Source: Bacillota bacterium (GTDB lineage Bacteria > Bacillota > Clostridia > Christensenellales > Aristaeellaceae). From it: 10,054 nt of DNA. The notes beneath the pieces are model-generated. The model searched no databases, had not been told where the DNA came from, and saw only the letters and a program-made list of their open reading frames with translations. The position numbers and the translations under genes are program-made. The stretch is from positions 1-10,054 of the forward strand of contig JAEZQK010000080.1 in the NCBI GenBank assembly GCA_023413135.1. The letters are read 5' to 3'. Of the stretch, positions 1 to 6,271 are shown in pieces; within the stretch, counting starts at the first letter, position 1, and each line of letters begins with the position of its first letter.

Positions 1-1
1 C

Positions 2-145
2 ACGTACACGCTCAAGAAGACAGATCTGAAAAACGAACTTATGAAGGCCGGATTTATTGTTTTGAATGAAGCACCTTATGATGACTTTGAACATTGGGTG
101 GAACAAGCCGTACAGCGGGACTTGGTAGTAGCAATCAAAGAATAA
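2..145 (+). CDS. C-terminal fragment of an unidentified protein (possibly a methyltransferase)
   Basis: The reading frame enters at the left edge and ends at TAA 143-145, giving the last 47 residues of a protein whose start lies outside the window. The frame is open throughout, while the frame starting at base 1 stops at 67-69. The tail has a pattern of a charged helix (LKNELMKAGF), an acidic/aromatic stretch and a final strand (DLVVAIKE). This is reminiscent of the last helix and strand of class I SAM-dependent methyltransferases, where 'L..aGF' is followed by a terminal 'vvaikk' strand. That resemblance comes from memory of the fold and no catalytic motif is present in the fragment, so the family is only a guess. 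That this is coding is fairly secure. It ends about 100 bases before rho on the same strand. Confidence 0.6.
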   Translation, partial: TYTLKKTDLKNELMKAGFIVLNEAPYDDFEHWVEQAVQRDLVVAIKE

Positions 146-156
146 TCGTATGATCC

Positions 157-199
157 ATGCATAAAACGCATGTACCCTGCATAGCGTTTTTACATGCAT
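157..199 (+). promoter_or_regulatory. rho leader: two competing inverted repeats
   Basis: Between the upstream stop codon and the rho ribosome binding site lies ATGCATAAAACGC (157-169), which can pair with GCGTTTT (184-190) and ATGCAT (194-199) across a 3-nt bulge (TAC, 191-193). An alternative stem pairs GCATGTA (168-174) with TACATGC (191-197). The two stems share bases, so they cannot form together. No run of T follows, so this is not a standard intrinsic terminator. rho genes are autoregulated in other bacteria (E. coli attenuates transcription in the rho leader). A regulatory role here is inference only. A -10-like TATGAT at 149-154 lies just before the repeat, but I see no well-spaced -35. 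Confidence 0.4.
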
Positions 200-252
200 A
201 TCTTTGCCCGTTTGCGCCCTTGCACGCCATATTTGAGGAGGACATATTGCCC

Positions 253-2421
253 ATGCTGGATCTTCAGTCCATGACCGTTCTATCCCTTAGAAAACTGGCC
301 CGGGAAAAAGGCATAAAGCTCAGCGCCGGCCTTGACAAAGAAGGTATTGTGGCGCGTATTGCCGCAACCCTTTCGGAAACTGCGGAGCCTGTACAATCAG
401 AACAAGCCGCCCCTTCCCGGGAAGAAAGCATTTCAGCCAGGAAAGAAGCCGTCATACATCAGGAAGAGCCTGCTGCCGCCGCAGATGAAGACGGCGATGA
501 GGGTGACGATGATGCCCAGGAGCAGGCGCCTGCCGCTGCGCAGCCCGCCGCCCAGGAAAAGCCCGCCGACGGACCACAATACAAGCCAGCCTGGACAAAT
601 CCCCAATACAGCCGTTCCTCCACAGGGCCGGTGTATTCCACCAAGCCCGCATGGCAGGCCAGGTCCATTACGCCTACGGCCCGGCCGGCGCCCATGATGC
701 GCCAGGAAACGGTCCGGCCCGCGCCTCCTCCCCGTCCGGCGGGGTATGCGCCGCGCTTTGGCCCCGACGCTCCGGATACAAACGAAATCACGCCGCCCGT
801 GCCCAGCCGCTTCGGCCCTTCCGTCCCTTCCGCCCCGATCGCGCCCAGCCGCAGGGATGTTGACCAGGAGCAGGATTCTTACCGCCCGGCGCCCAGGCAG
901 GAAACGTTCCGCCCCGCTGCCCAGGATACGTATATGCGGCCAGCGCAAAGAAGCGAAACATCAAGGCCGCCTTACCGCCAGGATACCTTCCGCGAGGAGA
1001 CGTACCGCCAGGATGGATTCCGCAGCGAAGCACCCCAGGCCGATGCGTATAGACCGGAGCCCGCTCCCCGCGATCCCTACCGCCAGGAGCCTTACAGGCA
1101 GGAACCCTTTAGGCAGGAGCCCTTCAGGCAGGAATCTTTCCGCAGCGAATCCTTCCGGCCTGAATCATTCCGCCAGGAAACGTATTTCCGTCCCCGGCGG
1201 GACACGGGTTATTATAACCGTGAGCTGGGCACCTCCAATCCTGCCGTGCCGGAAATGCTGGCCACCGGCGAGTGCGGCGACGGCAGCGGTATACTGGAAA
1301 TCCATCCCGAGGGATATGGCTTTTTGCGGGCGGAAAACTTCCTGCCCGGCAGCAAGGATGTCTATGTATCCATCGCGCAAATCCGCCGCTTCGGCCTTCG
1401 CACCGGCGATCACATTACCGGCAAAACCCGGCCCCAGCGGGAAGGCGATAAATACAGCGCGCTTTTGTACATCACCGACGTCAACGGCATCCATCCCGAT
1501 GAACTAAGGGACCGGGTTTCCTTTGACGATCTGACGCCTGTTTACCCCAGCAAGCGCATCACACTGGAGAACAGTTCCGACAACTCCGACCTGGCCATCC
1601 GCCTGGTCGACCTGATCGCCCCCATCGGCTTTGGCCAGCGGGCGCTGATCGTGGCCCCCCCCAAAGCAGGCAAGACGACTATCCTAAGCAAAATCGCCAA
1701 CGCCATTACCCGCAATTACCCCGATGTGCATGTGATGGTATTGCTCGTGGATGAACGGCCCGAGGAAGTCACGGACCTTAGGGAATCCATTGCGGGCGAG
1801 GTGCTGGCCTCCACCTTTGATGAGATGCCTGAAAACCACGTCCGCCTCGCGGAAATGGTGCTGGAGCGGGCGCAGAGGCTTGTGGAGCAGAAAAAAGACG
1901 TGGTGGTGCTCATGGACAGCATCACGCGCCTGAGCCGCGCCTACAACGCCGTGGCCCCGCAAACGGGCAGGGCCATGTCCGGCGGCCTGGCACCGGGCGT
2001 TCTGCATAAGCCCAAGCGGTTTTTCGGCGCGGCCAGAAACGTGCGGGAAGGCGGCAGCCTGACAGTGATCGCCACCGCGCTGGTGGAAACAGGCTCCAGG
2101 ATGGACGATATCATCTTTGAGGAATTCAAGGGCACAGGCAACATGGAATTGGCGCTGGACCGGGAGCTTTCCGAAAAGCGCGTCTTCCCCGCCGTAAACC
2201 TGCAAAAGAGCGGCACCAGGCGCGAGGAACTGCTTCTTAGCCAAAAGGAACTGGATGGCATCCGCTCCATTCGCGGTGTTCTGTCCTCCGCCAACGCCAA
2301 GGACGCCACGGAGCAGCTTTTGTCCATGATGGAAAAAACAAAGTGCAACGCCGATCTGTTTGCCCGGCTCCAGGATTGGATCACCATGTGGGAGAAGAGC
2401 GGATTTGTGTTGCAACGATAA
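253..2421 (+). CDS. rho: Transcription termination factor Rho with a long disordered N-terminal insertion
   Basis: Rho is the hexameric RNA-dependent ATPase/helicase that terminates transcription. Numbering from ATG 253 (722 aa; E. coli Rho is 419): N-terminal helical domain at about 1-38; low-complexity insertion at about 40-340, with an acidic patch (78-87), Pro/Arg/Gln-rich sequence and seven YRQEP-like pentapeptides (276-310); cold-shock-like RNA-binding domain at about 346-412 (GYGFLR, DVYVS); ATPase core after that. Visible motifs are Walker A APPKAGKTT (468-476), DERPEEV (500-506), Walker B LMD with D555 followed by SITRLSRAYN, the Q-loop region ending HKPKRFFGAARN, the R-loop GTGNMEL and the SGTR arginine-finger segment. 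All core residues look intact, so the enzyme should be active. The upstream ATG at 157 is inside the leader hairpin and is rejected. GAGGAGG (235-241) sits 11 nt before ATG 253 and 5 nt before an in-frame TTG at 247, so a start at 247 is equally possible. The last codon and stop lie inside repeat copy A. Confidence 0.96.
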   Translation: MLDLQSMTVLSLRKLAREKGIKLSAGLDKEGIVARIAATLSETAEPVQSEQAAPSREESISARKEAVIHQEEPAAAADEDGDEGDDDAQEQAPAAAQPAAQEKPADGPQYKPAWTNPQYSRSSTGPVYSTKPAWQARSITPTARPAPMMRQETVRPAPPPRPAGYAPRFGPDAPDTNEITPPVPSRFGPSVPSAPIAPSRRDVDQEQDSYRPAPRQETFRPAAQDTYMRPAQRSETSRPPYRQDTFREETYRQDGFRSEAPQADAYRPEPAPRDPYRQEPYRQEPFRQEPFRQESFRSESFRPESFRQETYFRPRRDTGYYNRELGTSNPAVPEMLATGECGDGSGILEIHPEGYGFLRAENFLPGSKDVYVSIAQIRRFGLRTGDHITGKTRPQREGDKYSALLYITDVNGIHPDELRDRVSFDDLTPVYPSKRITLENSSDNSDLAIRLVDLIAPIGFGQRALIVAPPKAGKTTILSKIANAITRNYPDVHVMVLLVDERPEEVTDLRESIAGEVLASTFDEMPENHVRLAEMVLERAQRLVEQKKDVVVLMDSITRLSRAYNAVAPQTGRAMSGGLAPGVLHKPKRFFGAARNVREGGSLTVIATALVETGSRMDDIIFEEFKGTGNMELALDRELSEKRVFPAVNLQKSGTRREELLLSQKELDGIRSIRGVLSSANAKDATEQLLSMMEKTKCNADLFARLQDWITMWEKSGFVLQR
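1078..1182 (+). repeat. Seven in-frame pentapeptide repeats inside rho
   Basis: Seven consecutive 15-base units each encode [Y/F]-R-[Q/S/P]-E-[P/S/T], starting at codons 1078, 1093, 1108, 1123, 1138, 1153 and 1168. Codons vary between units: Arg is CGC, AGG or CGG; Glu is GAG or GAA; Phe is TTT or TTC. The protein pattern is therefore better conserved than the DNA. Looser versions of the motif (RQETF, RQDTF, REETY, RQDGF) occur upstream from about 890 on. The pattern resembles arginine/aromatic disordered segments that bind RNA or promote condensation, but that role is inference. Confidence 0.85.
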
Positions 2422-2614
2422 AATGCCGCTGAAGCGTCATTTTATCGATTTCGCACGATTCACCTGCAAAACCTACGGCTTTGCGGCCGGTGAATCGTGT
2501 AAGGAATGCTTGCTACGCAAGCGCCCCGCGCACCCGGCAAAGCCGGGCGACACGATTACAAACGAGGTGGAACTGCGGTTCCCCCTCGTTGCTCCCCCAA
2601 AGAAGATTGCTTTG
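2416..2614. repeat. Multi-hairpin intergenic repeat element, copy A
   Basis: Consecutive hairpins fill the rho-rpmE gap. H1: CGATAAAATG (2416-2425) with CATTTTATCG (2438-2447), plus inner CGCT/AGCG. H2: CACGATTCACC (2454-2464) with GGTGAATCGTG (2489-2499), plus inner GCAAA/TTTGC. H3: GCTTGC (2508-2513) with GCAAGC (2517-2522). H4: CCCGGC (2533-2538), loop AAA, GCCGGG (2542-2547). H5: AACGAGG (2561-2567) with CCTCGTT (2584-2590), plus inner GGAAC/GTTCC. H6, weaker: CAAAG (2598-2602) with CTTTG (2610-2614). The same modules in the same order recur at 6034-6244. H1 starts at the last sense codon of rho and could act as a 3'-end stabiliser or weak terminator, though no T-tract follows it. I do not recognise the family by name. 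Confidence 0.85.
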
Positions 2615-2678
2615 AATCAAATGTATTGCGTTTTGTAAATTGGTAATGAGAATTCTTCTGATTTTGCAAAACGAGTGC

Positions 2679-2707
2679 TTGCAAACTTACTCGGCCTATG
2701 ATAAAAT
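2679..2707 (+). promoter_or_regulatory. Predicted housekeeping-sigma promoter for rpmE
   Basis: TTGCAA (2679-2684) is followed after 17 bases by TAAAAT (2702-2707). Both hexamers are close to the vegetative consensus and the spacing is ideal. Transcription would start near 2714, leaving a leader of about 45 nt before rpmE. That leader contains TGCG (2714-2717), which can pair with CGCA (2737-2740), and the palindrome GCGCATGCGC (2736-2745). L31 leader RNAs that mediate autoregulation are known in several phyla, but this one is too short and too unremarkable for me to assign. Confidence 0.7.
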
Positions 2708-2760
2708 ACTCAATGCGGCTGTAAAAGGCCAAGAAGCGCATGCGCAAAAGAGGTGAGAAC

Positions 2761-2958
2761 ATGAAAGATAAAATCCATCCCAAGTATGGGACAGCCACCG
2801 TTCGCTGCGTGTGCGGTGAAACGTTCGAAACCGGCTCCGTGAAAAAGGAGCTGAAGGTGGAAATCTGCTCCAAGTGCCATCCCTTCTACACCGGCAAGCA
2901 GAAACTGGTGGATACCGGCGGGCGCGTGGACCGTTTCAAGAAGCGTTTCGGAATGTAA
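2761..2958 (+). CDS. rpmE: Large ribosomal subunit protein bL31 (zinc-binding C+ form)
   Basis: This encodes bL31, a small protein bridging the two ribosomal subunits. The product is 65 aa, within one residue of the usual length, beginning MKDKIHPKYG. It carries four cysteines, C16 and C18 (CVC) and C36 and C39 (CSKC), the zinc site that defines the C+ form. It also has the family-typical CSKCHPFYTGKQK and ends in GGRVDRFKKRFG. An AGAGGTGAG ribosome binding site just upstream of ATG 2761 and alignment with the family's N-terminus select this start over the in-frame ATG at 2740. The gene is monocistronic, with its own promoter upstream and an intrinsic terminator starting 14 bases after the stop. 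C+ L31 is known in Bacillus to be replaced by a zinc-free paralogue when zinc is scarce; no such paralogue or Zur-like site is visible here. Confidence 0.97.
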   Translation: MKDKIHPKYGTATVRCVCGETFETGSVKKELKVEICSKCHPFYTGKQKLVDTGGRVDRFKKRFGM

Positions 2959-2971
2959 TCCATCGTCCAAT

Positions 2972-3008
2972 AAAGAAGCAGAACGGCATGCCGCCCTGCT
3001 TCTTTTTT
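2972..3008 (+). terminator. Intrinsic terminator after rpmE
   Basis: AAAGAAGCAG (2972-2981) pairs perfectly with CTGCTTCTTT (2996-3005). Inside it CGGCATGCCG (2984-2993) can form a small second stem. Six Ts occupy 3003-3008, partly overlapping the stem base. Position and form fit a Rho-independent terminator for rpmE. It separates rpmE from the DUF1385 unit, whose promoter must lie in 3009-3106. A TATATT at 3064-3069 is a possible -10 there, without a convincing -35. Confidence 0.9.
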
Positions 3009-3106
3009 CTATCATTGCCAGAAACCTCCGACAGGGATAAGCGCAGGCCATGTCGAATGATTGTATATTGCCTGTGTTCGATTAAGGCGGAAAGAGGAAT
3101 GATGAT

Positions 3107-4105
3107 ATGAGTAATTCTACCGCACAAAAGCGCGTGGATATCGGCGGCCAGGCCGTTATGGAAGGCGTTATGATGAAGGGGCCCGAGGCTATCGCCGTAG
3201 CGGTGCGCCGCCCCAACGGCACCATTGTGGTCAAGCGTGACACCTATATCCCGCCATCGAAAAAGCACAAATGGATGGGCTATCCCTTCTTCAGGGGGAT
3301 CATCGGCATGGGCAGCATGCTGTCCCTGGGCATGAAAACGCTGCAGTTAAGCAGCAACATGCTGGGGGTCATGGACGAGGAACCCTCCAAATTTGAAAAG
3401 TGGTTGTCCAAAAAGCTTGGCAAGGGCATCGATAAAATCGTCATGGCCACTGCCGCTGTGCTGGCCGTGGCGCTGGCCATCGGCCTGTTCTTCGTGCTTC
3501 CGGCACTGGTGGGCGGCTTTTTAAGGCAGCATTTTGAATCCAAAGTGGTTATCAATTTGCTGGAGGGTCTGACCCGCATCCTGATCCTGATCGGCTACAT
3601 GGTCTTTTGCGGCACCATTCCCGATGTACGGCGCACCTTCCAGTATCACGGTGCGGAGCACAAAACGGTGTACTGCCATGAGAACGACCTGCCCTTAACC
3701 CCCGAAAACGCCCGGCAGTTTTCCGCGCTGCATCCCAGGTGCGGCACAACCTTCCTTTTGATCGTATTCGTGCTGGCTATCCTGCTGTACACCCTGGTGG
3801 GCTACAACGGCAGCAATTACCTTTTGAGGGTATTAAGCCGCCTTGCGCTTTTGCCCGTAGTGGCCGGGATCAGCTATGAAATCCTGAAAGGCTTGGCGCA
3901 CGCCAATGGCAAGCTGGTTAATGCGCTGCGCTGGCCGGGGCTGATGATGCAAAAACTCACCACCCGTACCCCGGACGATAAGATGCTGGAAGTGGCCATC
4001 GCCGCCATGAACGCTGCGCTGTACGGATTGCCGGAAGGCGAAAAAACCAGGGACGGCTATACTATCGTGAACGCTGCCCCCAAGGCGGAACCCGCTCAGG
4101 CATGA
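3107..4105 (+). CDS. DUF1385 family membrane protein of unknown function (YqhQ-like)
   Basis: The 332-aa product matches the DUF1385 family, which in many Firmicutes sits beside prmC/prfA. Conserved family blocks visible are GGQAVMEGVMM (13-23), YHGAEHKTV (180-188) and HPRCGTTF (209-216). Hydrophobic segments at about 111-138, 152-172, 213-232 and 240-260 indicate an integral membrane protein with four helices. The clustered His, Glu and Cys residues of the last two blocks look like a possible metal or catalytic site, which is inference. GAGGA at 3094-3098 lies 8 nt before ATG 3107. Its TGA overlaps the prmC start (ATGA, 4102-4105), so the two are probably translationally coupled. The biochemical role is not known to me. 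The persistent link with release-factor genes may reflect operon history rather than shared function. Confidence 0.92.
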   Translation: MSNSTAQKRVDIGGQAVMEGVMMKGPEAIAVAVRRPNGTIVVKRDTYIPPSKKHKWMGYPFFRGIIGMGSMLSLGMKTLQLSSNMLGVMDEEPSKFEKWLSKKLGKGIDKIVMATAAVLAVALAIGLFFVLPALVGGFLRQHFESKVVINLLEGLTRILILIGYMVFCGTIPDVRRTFQYHGAEHKTVYCHENDLPLTPENARQFSALHPRCGTTFLLIVFVLAILLYTLVGYNGSNYLLRVLSRLALLPVVAGISYEILKGLAHANGKLVNALRWPGLMMQKLTTRTPDDKMLEVAIAAMNAALYGLPEGEKTRDGYTIVNAAPKAEPAQA

Positions 4106-4971
4106 CCGTTCTTGAAGCTTTGAAAAATGCGGCGGGAACGCTGGAAAATGCCGGCGTTCCCGACAGCCGCCTGGACGCGGAGCTTTTGCTTGCCCATGTG
4201 CTGAAGCAAAACCGCATGGAGCTAATGCTCAATGGGCATGAACCGCTTTCCCCCGCCGCGCTTAAGTTATATGATGGTTTGCTTGCGCGCCGCGTCCGTC
4301 GGGAGCCGCTGCAGTATATCCTTGCCGGCCAATCGTTTATGGGCATTGAAATGTACGTGGACGAAAACGTGCTGATCCCCCGCCCGGAGACGGAACTGCT
4401 TTGTGAGCATGCGCTTGATTGGCTGAAGGAGCAGGGCCAACCCTCGCCCAAGGTGTTGGATTTATGCACCGGCAGCGGCGCGCTGGCTGTTGCCATCGCC
4501 TGCCTTGAACCTCATGCACAGGTTACTGCCGCGGATATTTCCGAAAAAGCCCTTGCAGTCGCAAAGAAAAACGCCGGTGCCCATCATGCGAAGGTGGCGT
4601 TTTACCAGGGCGACTTCCTATCGGCGGTTTCCGGCATGCAGTTTGACTGTATCGTTTGCAATCCCCCTTATATCCCGACAGCGGTATGCGAAACGCTGCA
4701 GGCGGAAGTGCGCAAAGAGCCCCGCACGGCTTTGGATGGGGGCGAGGATGGCCTGCGCTTTTACAGGCAGCTTGCCCTGGAAGCACCCAAAAGCCTTTGC
4801 CCCGGCGGGGCGCTTTTTTGCGAAATGGGGTATGATCAGGCAGAGGCGGTGGAAGGCTTACTTGCCCCGTACTTTGAGCGGACAACCGTTTTCCATGACC
4901 TGAGCCACATCCCGCGGATCGTAGCCGCTGTATTGCCCAAATCCCTCCCAGGAGGAACCCATGTTCGATAA
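4102..4971 (+). CDS. prmC: Peptide chain release factor N5-glutamine methyltransferase PrmC
   Basis: PrmC (HemK) transfers a methyl group from S-adenosylmethionine to the glutamine of the GGQ motif in release factors, improving peptide release. The 289-aa length is typical. An N-terminal helical substrate-binding domain (about 1-75) is followed by the Rossmann methyltransferase domain. Visible motifs are RPETE (94-98), the SAM-binding VLDLCTGSGALAVAIA (118-133), the acidic residue of AADIS after the second strand, and the catalytic NPPY (187-190) that holds the target amide. The start overlaps the DUF1385 stop by 4 nt, and the stop lies 11 nt inside prfA. This places the enzyme and its main substrate RF1 in one coupled unit, the common arrangement in Firmicutes and also seen in E. 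coli. No defect is visible. Confidence 0.97.
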   Translation: MTVLEALKNAAGTLENAGVPDSRLDAELLLAHVLKQNRMELMLNGHEPLSPAALKLYDGLLARRVRREPLQYILAGQSFMGIEMYVDENVLIPRPETELLCEHALDWLKEQGQPSPKVLDLCTGSGALAVAIACLEPHAQVTAADISEKALAVAKKNAGAHHAKVAFYQGDFLSAVSGMQFDCIVCNPPYIPTAVCETLQAEVRKEPRTALDGGEDGLRFYRQLALEAPKSLCPGGALFCEMGYDQAEAVEGLLAPYFERTTVFHDLSHIPRIVAAVLPKSLPGGTHVR

Positions 4972-6028
4972 GTTTGAATGGATGCAGAATAGATACGAGG
5001 AGCTGTCCACCGCTGTCTCCCAACCCGACATCATCGCCGACCAGGCGCTGTGGCAGAAGCTGGTGAGGGAGCATGCGCAGCTGGAACCTTCCGTGCGTGC
5101 CTGGGAAGCCTATCAGCAGTTGCTTTCGGAGCTGAACGGCGCCCAGGCCCTATTGAAGGACCCCGATCTTGCGGATATGGCCCAGGAGGAGCTTCGCTCC
5201 CTTTTGGGCCGCAAGGAGGAAGCGGAACAGGAGCTGAAGGTTCTGCTTTTGCCCCAGGATCCCAACGACCAGCGCAACGTTATCATGGAAATACGGGGCG
5301 GCGCCGGCGGCGAGGAAGCCAGCCTGTTTGCCGCGGAGCTTATGCGCATGTACACCCGCTACGCCGAGCGCCACAACTGGCGTGTGGAGCCGGTAAGCAT
5401 CAACGCGACAGAGCTTGGCGGCATCAAGGAAGCCGTGTTTTCCATGTACGGCAGCGGTGCGTTCAGCCGTTTAAAGTTTGAAAGCGGCGTGCACCGTGTG
5501 CAGCGGGTGCCTGCCACCGAATCCTCCGGGCGCATCCATACCAGCACATGTACCGTGGCCGTGCTGCCTGAGGCCGAGGATGTGGAGGTCACCATCAATC
5601 CCGGCGACCTGCGCATTGACGTATACCGTTCTACCGGTCACGGCGGCCAGTGCATCAACACCACCGACTCGGCGGTGCGCATCACCCACCTGCCCACGGG
5701 GCTGGTGGTCACCTGCCAGGATGAGAAAAGCCAGATCAAAAACAGGGACAAGGCCATGAAGGTGCTCAAATCACGCCTTCTGGAGCGCATGCAGGCGGAA
5801 AAGGACGCAGAATACGCCCAAAATCGCCGGGGGCAAATCGGCACCGGCGACCGGAGCGAACGCATCCGTACCTACAACTTCCCCCAGGGCCGCGTTACCG
5901 ACCACCGGATCGGCCTAACCCTGTACCGCATAAACGACATCGTCGACGGCGACATGGATGAAATCATCGATTCGCTAAGAATGGAAGAGCAAGCACAATT
6001 GCTCAAGCAGCTCAGCCAGGAGGCATAA
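4961..6028 (+). CDS. prfA: Peptide chain release factor 1 (RF1)
   Basis: RF1 recognises UAA and UAG in the ribosomal A site and triggers peptide release. The product is 355 aa, the normal length. In order it shows an N-terminal helical domain (about 1-100); the GGAGGEEA segment (113-120); the PAT tripeptide (184-186) that distinguishes RF1 (PxT) from RF2 (SPF) and reads the stop codon; the GGQ motif (228-230) whose Q230 is the PrmC target; and the conserved TTDSAVRITHLPTG and CQDEKSQIKN blocks. The GGQ context is HGGQCIN rather than the AGGQHVN of E. coli; I recall similar variants in clostridial RF1s. AGGAGG ends 5 nt before ATG 4961, and the gene overlaps the prmC end by 11 nt. Repeat copy B starts 6 nt after its stop. 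Confidence 0.98.
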   Translation: MFDKFEWMQNRYEELSTAVSQPDIIADQALWQKLVREHAQLEPSVRAWEAYQQLLSELNGAQALLKDPDLADMAQEELRSLLGRKEEAEQELKVLLLPQDPNDQRNVIMEIRGGAGGEEASLFAAELMRMYTRYAERHNWRVEPVSINATELGGIKEAVFSMYGSGAFSRLKFESGVHRVQRVPATESSGRIHTSTCTVAVLPEAEDVEVTINPGDLRIDVYRSTGHGGQCINTTDSAVRITHLPTGLVVTCQDEKSQIKNRDKAMKVLKSRLLERMQAEKDAEYAQNRRGQIGTGDRSERIRTYNFPQGRVTDHRIGLTLYRINDIVDGDMDEIIDSLRMEEQAQLLKQLSQEA

Positions 6029-6033
6029 CGACT

Positions 6034-6244
6034 TCGATAAAATGGCATAGCCATTTTATCGAGCTCTCACGATTCACTTGTGTGCTTCGCACCGTCTACG
6101 CTTCGCTTCGCCGATGCAAAGCACACGGCCAGTGAATCGTGCAAGGAAAGCTTGCTCCGCAAGCACCCGCCCCGCCCGGCAAAGCCGGTCGGGACGATTC
6201 TAAACGAGGGCGCTGCGCCCCTCGTTGCTCCCAGCAAGTTTGCT
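6034..6244. repeat. Multi-hairpin intergenic repeat element, copy B
   Basis: This has the same modules in the same order as 2416-2614. H1: TCGATAAAATGGC (6034-6046), loop ATA, GCCATTTTATCGA (6050-6062), a perfect 13-bp stem. H2: CACGATTCACT (6068-6078) with AGTGAATCGTG (6131-6141), inner GTGTGCTT/AAGCACAC, and a long apical arm with repeated CTTCG. H3: GCTTGC (6150-6155) with GCAAGC (6159-6164). H4: CCCG-C-CCGGC (6171-6180), loop AAA, GCCGG-T-CGGG (6184-6193). H5: AACGAGGG (6203-6210) with CCCTCGTT (6219-6226). H6: AGCAA (6233-6237) with TTGCT (6240-6244). The last base pair of H2 is T-A here and C-G in copy A, a compensatory change. Both copies share GTTGCTCCC after H5. The element fills most of the 291-base gap between prfA and the transporter gene, and I see no gene in it. 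Confidence 0.85.
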
Positions 6245-6271
6245 AACAGCCAGCCAAAAGGCATAGATAGC

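Noticed and set aside
157..252. N-terminal extension of Rho from ATG 157
   Set aside because: The extension lies in the leader inverted repeat, has no ribosome binding site and encodes a Cys/His-rich string unlike Rho. GAGGAGG at 235-241 supports a start at 247 or 253, where the family-like LDLQSMTVLSLRKLA begins.
746..1507. 253-codon + frame overlapping rho in another frame, and the - strand frame at 433-948
   Set aside because: Both are Arg/Pro-rich shadows of the low-complexity rho insertion with no ribosome binding site or known domain.
1684..2415. 243-codon open frame on the - strand inside rho
   Set aside because: It lies wholly antisense to the conserved Rho ATPase domain, has no recognisable family, and is explained by GC-rich codon bias in rho.
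2416..2614. CRISPR array or tandem repeat in the rho-rpmE gap
   Set aside because: Modules are different palindromes, each occurring once per copy, without regularly spaced identical repeats.
2360..2638. 92-codon + frame running from the rho end through repeat copy A
   Set aside because: Its sequence is the translation of the hairpin repeat and resembles the false extension at copy B; it has no ribosome binding site or family.
2740..2760. rpmE start at ATG 2740
   Set aside because: The seven extra residues include the ribosome binding site (AGAGGTGAG), and the family starts MK at 2761.
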